48,781 nt of DNA from Oscillospiraceae bacterium. GTDB lineage: Bacteria > Bacillota > Clostridia > Saccharofermentanales > Saccharofermentanaceae. The notes beneath the pieces are model-generated. The model made no database searches and was not told the origin of the DNA. It saw only the letters and a program-made list of their open reading frames with translations. This document shows, piece after piece, positions 23,421-32,034 of this stretch (position 1 is the stretch's first letter; each line of letters opens with the position of its first letter). The position numbers and the translations under genes were made by a program. The stretch is from contig SVJC01000003.1 of NCBI GenBank assembly GCA_015069215.1, positions 1 through 48,781 of the forward strand. The letters run 5' to 3'.

Positions 23421-24680
23421 TCAGTCCACCAATACGGGTGCGAAGTTCTCGCTCCTGGGAAGTCCGTACTTATCGAGTGCGTCGAGGAACGGATCCGGAT
23501 CAAACTCCTCTACGGTATGAACGCCCTTCTCGGTCCACTTGCCGGTAAGGAGCATCATGGCACCGCACATTGCGGGAACGCCTGTCGTATAGCTGATCGC
23601 CTGGCTCTCGACTTCCTTGTAGCACTCCTGGTGATCGCAGACATTGTAAATGTAATATGTCTTGTCCTTGCCGTCCTTCTTGCCGGTGAAGATGCATCCG
23701 ATGTTCGTCTTGCCGTGTGTGCGGGGACCCAGACTTGCAGGATCGGGCAGAAGCGCCTTTAAGAACTTGATCGGGACGATCTCGTGTCCTTCAAACATGA
23801 CGGGAGTCGTCTTTAGCATGCCTACGTTTTCAAGGCACTTCATGTGAGTCAGATAGCTCTGGCCGAAAGTCATGAAGAAACGGATCCTCTTAACCTCGGG
23901 AATGTTTACGGCGAGGGACTCCAGCTCCTCGTGGTGGAGCAGATACATGTCCTTCATGCCGACGGAATCGAAATCGTATTCCCTCTTGATGCTCATTGCG
24001 GGGATCTCTACCCACTTGCCGTTTTCGATGTAGCTTCCGGGAGCGGAAACTTCCCTGAGGTTAACCTCGGGGTTGAAGTTGGTAGCGAATGCATAGCCGT
24101 GATCGCCGCCGTTGCAGTCTAAGATATCGATCGTGTCGATGGTATCGAACTCATGCTTTTTCGCATATGCGCAGTAAGCCTGTGTTACGCCGGGATCGAA
24201 TCCGCAGCCGAGGAGCGCAGTAAGACCTGCCTTTTCGAACTTCTCCTTATATGCCCACTGCCAGCTGTAATCGAAATATGCTGAGAAGCCCTTTTCCTTG
24301 CATCTCTTCTCGTAGATGGCCCTCCACTCGGGATCGTCGGTATCCTCAGGCTCGTAGTTAGCAGTATCCATGTAGTTGACTCCGCAGATGAGGCATGCGT
24401 CCATTATGGTCAGATCCTGATAAGGAAGCGCGATGTTCATTACGAGGTCAGGCTTATATGAATTGATGAGACTTACGAGTTCATCAACGTTGTCGGCATT
24501 GACCTGAGCGGTCGTGACAACTGTCTTGGTCTTGCCCTCAAGAGCCTTGGCAAGAGCGTCGCACTTTGATTTTGTACGGCTTGCGATACAAAGCTCGGTG
24601 AAAACATCATCTGCCTGACAGCACTTTCTGATGGCTACGCTTGCAACGCCGCCGCATCCGATTACTAAAACTCTGCTCAT
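23421..24680 (-). CDS. Carboxynorspermidine/carboxyspermidine dehydrogenase (saccharopine dehydrogenase family)
   Basis: A 419-aa oxidoreductase with an N-terminal Rossmann motif VIGCGGVASVAIRKC, MNIALPYQDLTIMDACL and YMDTANYEPEDTDDPEW, and the LLGCGFDPGVTQAYCAYA segment typical of this saccharopine-dehydrogenase-like group. The family reductively condenses aspartate semialdehyde with a diamine to the carboxy-triamine that NspC then decarboxylates. Gene order beside nspC makes the assignment firm; the diamine (probably putrescine) is inferred from speA and speB upstream. It starts 15 nt after speB. Confidence 0.93.
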   Translation of the reverse strand: MSRVLVIGCGGVASVAIRKCCQADDVFTELCIASRTKSKCDALAKALEGKTKTVVTTAQVNADNVDELVSLINSYKPDLVMNIALPYQDLTIMDACLICGVNYMDTANYEPEDTDDPEWRAIYEKRCKEKGFSAYFDYSWQWAYKEKFEKAGLTALLGCGFDPGVTQAYCAYAKKHEFDTIDTIDILDCNGGDHGYAFATNFNPEVNLREVSAPGSYIENGKWVEIPAMSIKREYDFDSVGMKDMYLLHHEELESLAVNIPEVKRIRFFMTFGQSYLTHMKCLENVGMLKTTPVMFEGHEIVPIKFLKALLPDPASLGPRTHGKTNIGCIFTGKKDGKDKTYYIYNVCDHQECYKEVESQAISYTTGVPAMCGAMMLLTGKWTEKGVHTVEEFDPDPFLDALDKYGLPRSENFAPVLVD

Positions 24681-24695
24681 TTTCTTTATCTCCTT

Positions 24696-25550
24696 TTATT
24701 TGTTGATGGAAAGGATAAGTTCCCTTAAAACCTTACATGCCGTTGCCGTTGAAGCGCCGCTGGGATCTAACATCGGTGCAAGTTCGTTTATGTCTGCTCC
24801 GACGATGTTCATCCTGCTGACCTTCAGAATGGCGTAAAGGAGCTCTGTAAAGCTCACGCCGCCTGCTTCGGGTGTTCCGGTTCCGCAGAAAACGGAAGGA
24901 TCGATGCAGTCGAGATCGATCGTGAAATATACCGGCGTATTATTCTTTTCAAGTTCCGCAACGGTCTCTTCAAGTCCGTCAAAATTGAACTTATGCATAT
25001 CCGTATGCTCATCTGCAAACCTGAATTCCTCACGGTCGCCGCTCCTGATGCAGAACTGATGGATCTTCTTGTCGCCTACCAGGTCAAAGCATCTTCTCAT
25101 GACACAGGCATGACTTAACTTAGCGCCAAGGTAATCGTCACGGAGATCTGCATGCGCGTCAAAATGTATGATGTGCATGTCAGGATATTTCTCGAAAACA
25201 GCTCTTACCGCACCGTATGTAACAAGGTGCTCGCCGCCGATCATGATGGGCATCTTACCGTCACTTACGATCTTGCGGGTAAGCTCTTCGATATCCTTAA
25301 GAGCTGCTTCTGATGAACCGAAGCACAGCTCAAGATCTCCGCAGTCAAAGATTTTTTTGTCTGTCAGATCCTTATCCTGATAAGGGCTGTAGGTCTCCAG
25401 GCCGAAGCTCTCGTGGCGGATCGCCGAGCTTCCGAATCTTGCGCCGGGCCGAAAGCTCGTCGTTGAATCGAAAGGTGCACCAAACAGTGCAATGGACGCT
25501 TCCTCATAACCGCAGTCGCAGCCGATGAATGTCTCTACGTTCTTATTCAC
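24696..25550 (-). CDS. speB: Agmatinase
   Basis: A 284-aa ureohydrolase. Metal-binding motifs are complete: GGEHLVTYG, HFDAHADLRDDY and TIDLDCIDPS, followed by GTGTPEAGGVSF. Agmatinase cleaves agmatine to putrescine and urea; formiminoglutamase or arginase activity is possible for the fold, but position between SpeE and the carboxyspermidine genes and downstream of arginine decarboxylase supports agmatine. It overlaps speE by 4 nt. Confidence 0.92.
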   Translation of the reverse strand: MNKNVETFIGCDCGYEEASIALFGAPFDSTTSFRPGARFGSSAIRHESFGLETYSPYQDKDLTDKKIFDCGDLELCFGSSEAALKDIEELTRKIVSDGKMPIMIGGEHLVTYGAVRAVFEKYPDMHIIHFDAHADLRDDYLGAKLSHACVMRRCFDLVGDKKIHQFCIRSGDREEFRFADEHTDMHKFNFDGLEETVAELEKNNTPVYFTIDLDCIDPSVFCGTGTPEAGGVSFTELLYAILKVSRMNIVGADINELAPMLDPSGASTATACKVLRELILSINK

Positions 25551-26401
25551 GGTTCAACCTCCATGAGCATCTTCTCGAGATAAGCCGGCAGATAGAATGA
25601 ACCTATGTGCAGCTTGGTCGTGTAGTACTTCGTGCTGAGGTGAAGGCTCTTCCATCTCTCCTCATTGAAATCATCGATCGGATGATATTTCTTGCTCGCA
25701 AAACCGAAAAGCCAGTAGCCTGCTGCATATGTCGGGATATGTGCCTGATATACGCGGCTGATCGGGAAAGTGTTTACGATCCTCTTGTGGCTTCTCTGCA
25801 TCGCTTCGGCATCGTGCTTATAGAAAGGGCTTCCCTGCTGGTTGACCATTATGCCGTCGCTTCTTAATGCGTTATAACAGATGCCGTAGAACTCCCTGGT
25901 GAAATATCCTTCGGAAGGTCCGAACGGATCGTTGGAGTCGACGATTATAAGATCGTATTCCTCGCAGCTCCTTCTGATGAATCTCAGGGCGTTATCGAAA
26001 TAGATATGCACGCGGCTGTCATCTAACTTGCATGCGTTTTCGGGAAGGTATGTGCGGCATGCTTCGATAACCTGGGGGTCCATCTCGACCAGGTCGATCC
26101 TCTTTACGTTCTCGTATCTTGTGAGTTCTTTTACGACTCCTCCGTCTCCCGCGCCTATGACAAGAATGTCCTGGACATTGGGATGAACGGACATCGGGAT
26201 ATGAGTGATCATCTCGTCGTAGATGAACTCATCGCGCTCCGTCAGCATGACGTTTCCGTCAAGAGCCAGCACTTTTCCGAACTCAGGCGTATCAAAGATA
26301 TCGATCTGCTGATAATCGCTCTTGCTCGAATAAAGGTGCCTGGTAACACGCATACTGTGCCTGACGTCAGGCGCATGATATTCGCTAAACCACAGATTCA
26401 T
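25547..26401 (-). CDS. speE: Spermidine synthase (aminopropyltransferase)
   Basis: A 284-aa protein with the aminopropyltransferase core: FGKVLALDGNVMLTERDEFIYDEMITH, nucleotide loop VIGAGDGGVVKEL, VEMDPQVIEACR, and IIVDSNDPFGPSEGYFTREFY with a catalytic Asp (the usual sequence is DSTDPIGP). Such enzymes transfer aminopropyl from decarboxylated AdoMet to putrescine. No AdoMet decarboxylase (speD) lies in the window, though the neighbours provide the carboxyspermidine route that needs none. It starts 15 nt after speA. Confidence 0.93.
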   Translation of the reverse strand: MNLWFSEYHAPDVRHSMRVTRHLYSSKSDYQQIDIFDTPEFGKVLALDGNVMLTERDEFIYDEMITHIPMSVHPNVQDILVIGAGDGGVVKELTRYENVKRIDLVEMDPQVIEACRTYLPENACKLDDSRVHIYFDNALRFIRRSCEEYDLIIVDSNDPFGPSEGYFTREFYGICYNALRSDGIMVNQQGSPFYKHDAEAMQRSHKRIVNTFPISRVYQAHIPTYAAGYWLFGFASKKYHPIDDFNEERWKSLHLSTKYYTTKLHIGSFYLPAYLEKMLMEVEP

Positions 26402-26416
26402 TCTATGAGCCCCTCC

Positions 26417-27871
26417 TTATAACAGAACGTTGATGTTGTTGATGTCAGGATCCTCGGGACCGGTCATGGAACAGCCCTTGGCCTTGGCATATTCGATGTA
26501 TTCGAGGATCCCCTCAGTGATCCTCTCGCCCGGAGCAAGGATCGGGATTCCCGGCGGATAGCACATTACGAACTCGCTGCAGACGTATCCGACGCTGTCC
26601 TTGAGAGGAACACTCTTCTTGTTGGAATAGAACGCGCTCTGGGGACTGCATACGACCTCGGGCGCAATATATTCCTGGCTCAGGAGTCCTGCGGGATCCT
26701 TCTTGTATCTTCTTCTGATCTCGGCCAGGGCACTTACGAGTCTTTCGAGCTCCTGCATCCTGTCGCCGATCGAAAGGTAAGCAAGGATGTTTCCGATGTC
26801 GCCGAACTCGATCTGGATGTCGTACTCGTCTCTTAAGATGTCATAGACCTCGATTCCCGCAAGGCCGATGTCTCTTGTGTGGACACTGAGCTTCGTCGGG
26901 TCGAAATCGAAAATGGAATCACCGTTGATCATCTCGCGTCCGTAAGCGTAATAGCCTCCGATCGCGTTGACCTCTTCCCTTGCGTAGTCAGCCATCTCGA
27001 TGACTTTTCTGAATACCTCTTTGCCGCGGAGCGCAAGGTTCCTTCTGCTGATATCAAGGCTCGACATAAGAAGGTAGCTTCCGGATGTCGTCTGCGTAAG
27101 GTTGATTATCTGCCTTACATGCCTTTCGCTTACGTTCTCGCCGATAAGCAGAAGGCTTGACTGCGTAAGGCTTCCGCCGCTCTTATGCATTGATACGGCC
27201 GACATGTCGGCACCCGCGCGCATTGCGGAAACAGGCATGTTCTCACCGAAGTAAAAATGCGTTCCGTGTGCTTCATCGGCAAGGCAGAGCATTCCCGCAT
27301 CATGAGCCATCTTTACGATCGCGCGGATATCGCTGCAGATTCCGTAATAAGTCGGATTGTTGACCAGAACCGCTACGGCATCGGGATTTTCATCTATCGC
27401 CTTCTTTACCTGGTCGCGGCTCATGCCGAGCGAGATACCGAGGCGGCGGTCAACATCCGGATTTACATAGACCGGAATGGCACCGCAGAGTACTAGTGAA
27501 TTGATGACGCTCCTGTGCACATTACGGGGCAGGATTATCTTATCGCCCTGCTTGCAGCATGAGAGGACCATGCTCTGGACCGAACTCGTAGTCCCGCCTA
27601 CCATCAGGAAAGCATTGCTTGCCCCGAAAGCATCAGCTGCAAGGATCTCTGCCTCACGTATGACAGATACCGGATGGCAGAGATTATCCAAAGGCTTCAT
27701 GCTGTTGACGTCTACGCCGACGCACTTCTCGCCCAGGAACGCCGTGAGCTCGGGATTGCCCTTTCCGTGCTTATGTCCCGGCACGTCAAAAGGAACGACA
27801 CGCATCTCACGGAACTTTTCGAGAGCCTCGTATATCGGGGCCCTTGTCTGATCTATTTCCGTCTTTTCCAT
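26417..27871 (-). CDS. speA: Arginine decarboxylase, aspartate-aminotransferase fold (Bacillus SpeA type)
   Basis: A 484-aa PLP decarboxylase of the Orn/Lys/Arg family without the N-terminal wing domain. It shows VPGHKHGKGNPEL, VGGTTSSVQSMVLS, PRNVHRSVINSL, NPTYYGICSDI, ADEAHGTHFYF and the PLP Lys in MHKSGGSLTQSSLLL. Operon context (agmatinase and triamine synthesis) points to arginine rather than lysine or ornithine. ATG 27871 follows GAGGTG; an earlier in-frame ATG at 27928 would lie within the terminator and is rejected. Expression probably depends on the leader at 27893-28238. Confidence 0.93.
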   Translation of the reverse strand: MEKTEIDQTRAPIYEALEKFREMRVVPFDVPGHKHGKGNPELTAFLGEKCVGVDVNSMKPLDNLCHPVSVIREAEILAADAFGASNAFLMVGGTTSSVQSMVLSCCKQGDKIILPRNVHRSVINSLVLCGAIPVYVNPDVDRRLGISLGMSRDQVKKAIDENPDAVAVLVNNPTYYGICSDIRAIVKMAHDAGMLCLADEAHGTHFYFGENMPVSAMRAGADMSAVSMHKSGGSLTQSSLLLIGENVSERHVRQIINLTQTTSGSYLLMSSLDISRRNLALRGKEVFRKVIEMADYAREEVNAIGGYYAYGREMINGDSIFDFDPTKLSVHTRDIGLAGIEVYDILRDEYDIQIEFGDIGNILAYLSIGDRMQELERLVSALAEIRRRYKKDPAGLLSQEYIAPEVVCSPQSAFYSNKKSVPLKDSVGYVCSEFVMCYPPGIPILAPGERITEGILEYIEYAKAKGCSMTGPEDPDINNINVLL

Positions 27872-27892
27872 AGTTCCACACCTCAAACAAAA

Positions 27893-27922
27893 AACGCAAG
27901 CTGTAATTCCACAACTTGCGTT
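27893..27922 (-). terminator. Intrinsic terminator at the end of the speA leader
   Basis: AACGCAAG and CTTGCGTT form an 8-bp stem with a 14-nt loop, followed on the minus strand by TTTTTTG, 4-5 nt before the speA ribosome site. Its 5' arm CGCAAGTT (27913-27920) can instead pair with AATTTGCG (28043-28050) over 8 bp, a possible antiterminator. Confidence 0.85.
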
Positions 27923-28238
27923 CTTCAATATAACCTCAGACTATCCGCATACGGGTGCAAAGATGCACCGGTACGGGAATATCAGGCAGAGTCTATATAG
28001 CAATACTACTTTTACTACTCTATTGACCATTTCACAAGTTTGCGCAAATTACGCATTCGGTTATAAAGTAACCAACTTATAAAACTGAGCTTTTAACTCA
28101 ATCAATAGACCGGAAGATCCGGTCATCGGCAGTGGACCCGGCTGTCCGTGGCCTTAACTCCCTGAGGAGTGGTCCGTAAAATCACCTAAGACTCTGATAA
28201 ACATCGTCTAATCTTGATGCCTGTGTTTCCACAGACTT
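27923..28238 (-). ncRNA. Structured 5' leader of the polyamine operon, candidate riboswitch of unrecognised class
   Basis: Between the promoter and the terminator about 315 nt hold many stems and no gene. From the 5' end: CTGTG-GAAA-CACAG (a GNRA-capped hairpin), ACTCC-TCAG-GGAGT, GACCGGA-TCT-TCCGGTC, GGTTA-CTTTA-TAACC, and a long interrupted stem (AGACT...AGTCT enclosing CCGTA/TGCGG and GGTGCA/TGCACC). The nested order and the downstream terminator resemble a riboswitch. I could not match it to SAM, M-box, lysine, THF, guanidine or T-box consensus elements. A 16-codon frame (28154-28204) inside has no ribosome site. Ligand unknown; a polyamine or arginine is only a guess from context. Confidence 0.55.
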
Positions 28239-28243
28239 CGGTA

Positions 28244-28272
28244 ATTATACAAACTAAACCTGTGACCGTCAA
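28244..28272 (-). promoter_or_regulatory. Promoter of the speA operon
   Basis: TTGACG (28267-28272) and TATAAT (28244-28249) are 17 bp apart on the minus strand, with TG just upstream of the -10. RNA should start near 28237, about 365 nt ahead of speA. Confidence 0.85.
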
Positions 28273-28286
28273 CGTATATAAAATAT

Positions 28287-28763
28287 TTAAGATTCATTAA
28301 CGAGCTTGCCTGTGATATGCTCGGGAACCAGTGCAAACATCAGGGTTCGCGGACCGGCGTTATCAAGCTCATGCTGGATGTAACCGTTATCCGAAGTGAA
28401 CTTATAGCTGAGCTCTCTTGCTATCTGATAGATTTTTTCGCGGTCTTCTATGAATTCGATCCTGCCGAAAACGATGACCGATCTGATGTTGAGCGCCCAT
28501 TCGCCTTCCTTGCGGAAGCCTTCATCGTAAACGCAGAAAGATGCCTTATCGTGCTTTCTCATCGCATCTATCTTGTGGCCCTTTTTGCCGCCGTGAAAAT
28601 AGATCTTGCCGTCCTTCTCGCAATAGTAGTGGTTTACCGGCATGCCGTAAGGATAGTCATCGTCACCTAAGACTGACAAGACTCCGCGGAGCTGTTCCTT
28701 TAAGATCTTTTTGCATTCCTCATCGGATAACTGCTGCTTTTTCCTGAGCATTTCCCTGAACAT
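28287..28763 (-). CDS. Pyridoxamine 5'-phosphate oxidase-like flavoprotein (NimA type)
   Basis: A 158-aa split-barrel protein: LRGVLSVLGDDDYPYGMPVNHYY, then KIYFHGGKKGHKIDAMRKHDKASFCVYD, a pattern of small FMN-binding oxidoreductases in the PNPOx-like group, some of which reduce nitroimidazoles. Function beyond FMN binding is not known. ATG 28763 follows GGAG; longer in-frame starts upstream cross the nrdD terminator hairpin and are rejected. It ends 15 nt before the -35 of the speA promoter. Confidence 0.85.
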   Translation of the reverse strand: MFREMLRKKQQLSDEECKKILKEQLRGVLSVLGDDDYPYGMPVNHYYCEKDGKIYFHGGKKGHKIDAMRKHDKASFCVYDEGFRKEGEWALNIRSVIVFGRIEFIEDREKIYQIARELSYKFTSDNGYIQHELDNAGPRTLMFALVPEHITGKLVNES

Positions 28764-28791
28764 TTTTGGGGTCTCTCCTCTCTTAAAAATC

Positions 28792-28819
28792 GAGGGATGC
28801 CTCATTGGAGACACCCCTC
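28792..28819 (-). terminator. Intrinsic terminator of the nrdGD operon
   Basis: GAGGGGTGTCTC and GAGGCATCCCTC pair through about 11 bp around the loop CAAT, followed on the minus strand by GATTTTT. It lies 25 nt past the nrdD stop. Confidence 0.8.
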
Positions 28820-28843
28820 TTTTCTTTCCTTGGACCTCGCAGA

Positions 28844-31246
28844 TCAGGCCTTGATGCCCTTGCATTCATTCATGTACTGCCTGATCGCGGGAACGTCTGT
28901 GTACTTGTTTACGCCGTCTGTGGTTGGGATGACCAGTGTCGGAACGTTAACGATATCAAGCTTCTGAGCGAGTTCAGGCTGATCGTCTGCATAGATCAGG
29001 TCATAGTCGAAGCTCTGCTCGTCGAACATTGCCTTTACGACCTTGCACTTAGGGCAGGTGTGTGTCGTGAAGAGCATCGGCTTCATCGTGCCGTTTTCGA
29101 GAGGAAGAAGCTCAGGAGTCTCCTTCTCAGCCTTGGCAGTAACTGTGACCGTAGCTGTTCTCGGACGCATTGTGGATGTCTCGATATCGTATGTCTTTCT
29201 GTCCTTGAACTCCTGGCTCTTTCCGTCGTTCCAGTTCTTGATCGGACGGTAGTAACCCGTGATACGGCTGTATGTCTCAGTCGGTTTGCCGCAAACGGGG
29301 CAAGCCTTTACTTCGCCTGCGAGATAGCCGTGAGCTGAGCAGATGGAGTACGTAGGAGACAATGTGTAGTAAGGAAGCTTATAGTTCTCTGCGATCTTGC
29401 GGACGAGGGAAGCAGCTGCCTTCCAGTCAGGGAGTCTCTCACCGAGGAATGCGTGGAAAACGGTTCCTGATGTATACAGTGTCTGGAGTTCATCCTGAAC
29501 GTCGAGTGCATCGAAAATATCAGATGTGTATCCGACAGGCAGGTGTGAGCTGTTGGTGTAATAGAATACGCCGGAAGCATCGTTTGCCGTGATGATGTCA
29601 GGGAACTTAGCCTTGTCGTGCTTAGCAAGACGGAAGGATGTTGACTCGGCAGGTGTAGCCTCGAGGTTGTAGAGGTCGCCGTACTTCTCCTGATAGTCGG
29701 AGAGCTTGTTTCTCATGTGATTGAGAACTTCCTTGGCGAACTTCTGTGTCTCTTCGTGTGTGAGGTCCTTGCGGATCCACTTTGCGTTGAGACCTGCCTC
29801 GTTCATGCCGACAAGACCGATCGTCGAGAAGTGGTTGTTGAATGTTCCGAGGTAGTGCTTCGTGTAAGGATAGAGGCCCTCTTCAAGGAGCTTCGTGATC
29901 GTGTTTCTCTTGATCTTGAGAGATCTTGCAGCGATGTCCATGAGATGGTCGAGTCTCTTCATGAAGTCGTCCATGTCGGAAGCGAGATAAGCGATCCTCG
30001 GGATGTTGATCGTAACAACGCCGACGGAACCTGTGGACTCACCTGAACCGAAGAAGCCGCCTGACTTCTTTCTGAGCTCACGAAGGTCAAGTCTTAATCT
30101 GCAGCACATTGAACGTACATCGGAAGGCTCCATGTCGGAGTTGATGTAGTTGGAGAAGTAAGGGATACCATACTTTGCCGTCATCTCGAAAAGGAGCTTG
30201 TTGTTCTCGGACTCTGACCAGTCGAAATCCTTTGTGATGGAGTATGTCGGAATCGGATACTGGAAGCCGCGGCCGTTTGCGTCACCCTCGATCATGATCT
30301 CGATGAACGCTCTGTTGACCATGTCCATCTCGGCCTTACAATCCTTGTACTTGAAGTCCATTTCCTTGCCGCCGACGATGCAGTTCTGCTCTGCGAGGTC
30401 GTTCGGAACCGTCCAGTCGAGAGTGATGTTCGTGAAAGGAGACTGTGTGCCCCATCTTGAAGGTGTGTTTACGCCGTAGATGAAGGACTGGATGTCCTGC
30501 TTGACCTGCTTGTAGCTGAGATTATCTATCTTTACGAAAGGTGCGAGGTAAGTATCAAAGGAGGAGAATGCCTGAGCGCCTGCCCACTCGTTCTGCATGA
30601 TGCCAAGGAAGTTGACCATCTGGTTGCAGAGAGTTGAAAGGTGCTTTGCAGGAGCTGATGTGATCTTGCCGGGAATTCCGCCGAGACCTTCCTGGATGAG
30701 CTGCTTGAGAGACCAGCCTGCGCAGTAACCGGTGAGCATGGAAAGATCGTGGATGTGGAGGTCAGCGTTCCTGTGAGCGTCTGCGATCTCCTTGTCATAG
30801 ATCTCTGAAAGCCAATAGTTAGCGGTAATTGCACCGGAATTGGAAAGGATGAGTCCGCCTACGGAATATGTAACCGTGGAGTTCTCCTTAACACGCCAGT
30901 CCTCAACCTTGACGTAGCTGTCTACGAGGTTCTTGTAGTTGAGGAGCGCGGAGTTCATGTTACGGATCTTCTCACGCTGGTTTCTGTAAAGGATGTAAGC
31001 CTTTGCAACGTCCTCATAACCCATTCTCTGGAGCGTTGCTTCTACGCTGTCCTGGATGGACTCAACGTCGACCTTGCCGTCAACTGCCTTAGCCTCTGAA
31101 TCGGACACAGCGTTAAGAGCGAGCATGTCAATGATCTGCTTGTTATACTCTCTCTTCTGTGCAACGAAAGCCTTCTCGATGGCTCCCGAGATCTTGCTTA
31201 AGTCGAAATCTACGACTTTTCCGTCTCTCTTGATGATACTGTACAT
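28844..31246 (-). CDS. nrdD: Anaerobic ribonucleoside-triphosphate reductase with C-terminal glutaredoxin-like domain
   Basis: An 800-aa class III reductase making dNTPs under anaerobic conditions. An ATP-cone allosteric domain is at about 3-90 (IIKRDGKVVDFDLSKI). The catalytic barrel follows, then a zinc site CSAHGYLAGEVKACPVC and the glycyl-radical loop RITGYYRP (Gly 664). Residues about 721-800 form an extra thioredoxin/glutaredoxin-like domain, LFTTHTCPKCKVVKAMF (CPKC at 731-734) with the cis-Pro segment NVPTLVI. It could supply electrons directly to the active-site cysteines. It starts 12 nt after nrdG, is controlled by NrdR-like boxes upstream, and a terminator follows. Confidence 0.95.
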   Translation of the reverse strand: MYSIIKRDGKVVDFDLSKISGAIEKAFVAQKREYNKQIIDMLALNAVSDSEAKAVDGKVDVESIQDSVEATLQRMGYEDVAKAYILYRNQREKIRNMNSALLNYKNLVDSYVKVEDWRVKENSTVTYSVGGLILSNSGAITANYWLSEIYDKEIADAHRNADLHIHDLSMLTGYCAGWSLKQLIQEGLGGIPGKITSAPAKHLSTLCNQMVNFLGIMQNEWAGAQAFSSFDTYLAPFVKIDNLSYKQVKQDIQSFIYGVNTPSRWGTQSPFTNITLDWTVPNDLAEQNCIVGGKEMDFKYKDCKAEMDMVNRAFIEIMIEGDANGRGFQYPIPTYSITKDFDWSESENNKLLFEMTAKYGIPYFSNYINSDMEPSDVRSMCCRLRLDLRELRKKSGGFFGSGESTGSVGVVTINIPRIAYLASDMDDFMKRLDHLMDIAARSLKIKRNTITKLLEEGLYPYTKHYLGTFNNHFSTIGLVGMNEAGLNAKWIRKDLTHEETQKFAKEVLNHMRNKLSDYQEKYGDLYNLEATPAESTSFRLAKHDKAKFPDIITANDASGVFYYTNSSHLPVGYTSDIFDALDVQDELQTLYTSGTVFHAFLGERLPDWKAAASLVRKIAENYKLPYYTLSPTYSICSAHGYLAGEVKACPVCGKPTETYSRITGYYRPIKNWNDGKSQEFKDRKTYDIETSTMRPRTATVTVTAKAEKETPELLPLENGTMKPMLFTTHTCPKCKVVKAMFDEQSFDYDLIYADDQPELAQKLDIVNVPTLVIPTTDGVNKYTDVPAIRQYMNECKGIKA

Positions 31247-31258
31247 ATTACCTCTCCT

Positions 31259-31957
31259 TTATTCTTCCCCGCGAATCTTGGTCTGCGGGATAAGACCCTT
31301 AGCTTTAGCGAGCGCTTTATCAAGTTCTTCGGCAGGAAGTGCGCTCATTCCTTCGCCGTTTACCAGATCACCCGAATCAACAAAGTTCTGCAGGAAATAC
31401 TTCGGAGACCCTTTGATCATCTCTGCCGCTCCCGCTATGCTTTCCGCGCTGTGAAGCGGTGACACGACGGTCGTACGGAATTCATGATCAACGCCGGATG
31501 CCTTGATTATCTCGATGCTCCTCATGATCTTTGAAACATCGAAACCCGGAATGCCGACGGTTTCCGCGTATTTTTCCGGAGAATTCTTGATGTCCATCGC
31601 AACGTAATCGACGTTGCCGGACTTCAGTATCTCTTCGAGTCTGTCGGGAAAAGAACCGTTGGTGTCGAGCTTTACCTTATAGCCCATGCCCTTGATCCTT
31701 GCTATGAACTCGCCGGCATCCGCATGAAGCAGAGGTTCGCCGCCGGTTATTGCAACTCCGTCAAGGATCCCGCGGCGCTTCTCGAGGAACTTGAAGAAGT
31801 CTTCCACCGGATACTCCTCTGCATCTTCCGTTTTGGTGACGAGCAGCGAGTTATGGCAGAAAGGACATCTCATGTTGCAGCCGAGAGTGAACACCGTACA
31901 GGCGACGGTCCCGGGAAAGTCCAAAAGTGTCAGTTTTTGAATTCCCCCAAGTCTCAT
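31259..31957 (-). CDS. nrdG: Anaerobic ribonucleotide reductase activating protein
   Basis: A 232-aa radical SAM activase with TVFTLGCNMRCPFCHNS (CxxxCxxC cluster site), ITGGEPLLHA, DTNGSFP and VAMDIKNSPEKY. It installs the glycyl radical on NrdD. ATG 31957 is chosen over an upstream in-frame TTG because the GGAAGG site fits it. It precedes nrdD, the reverse of the common nrdD-nrdG order. Confidence 0.94.
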   Translation of the reverse strand: MRLGGIQKLTLLDFPGTVACTVFTLGCNMRCPFCHNSLLVTKTEDAEEYPVEDFFKFLEKRRGILDGVAITGGEPLLHADAGEFIARIKGMGYKVKLDTNGSFPDRLEEILKSGNVDYVAMDIKNSPEKYAETVGIPGFDVSKIMRSIEIIKASGVDHEFRTTVVSPLHSAESIAGAAEMIKGSPKYFLQNFVDSGDLVNGEGMSALPAEELDKALAKAKGLIPQTKIRGEE

Positions 31958-32000
31958 TCCTAACGTTCCCTTCCTTCGCAAAACCCAATTTTTTAGGTGC

Positions 32001-32031
32001 GAAACGCCTCGCTTTTTCCCCGAGGCGCTTC
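32001..32031 (-). promoter_or_regulatory. Hairpin in the nrdG 5' untranslated region
   Basis: GAAGCGCCTCG and CGAGGCGTTTC pair over 11 bp with a 9-nt loop, at the very start of the predicted nrdG transcript. There is no T-run after it, so a stabilising 5' hairpin is more likely than a terminator. In 32087-32307 I see only the promoter region of the YfhO fusion gene. Confidence 0.5.
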
Positions 32032-32034
32032 TAA

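Noticed and set aside
28154..28204. 16-codon frame in the speA leader, considered as a leader peptide
   Set aside because: No ribosome site, and no run of codons for a relevant amino acid; it crosses a strong hairpin.
27923..28238. speA leader as a T-box, SAM or M-box riboswitch
   Set aside because: The T-box motif (AGGGTGGnACCGCG) and SAM-I core are absent; TTAGGTGA resembles one M-box segment but the rest does not follow.
28764..28865. Longer start for the flavin-binding oxidase
   Set aside because: The extension covers the nrdD terminator and adds sequence unlike the family.
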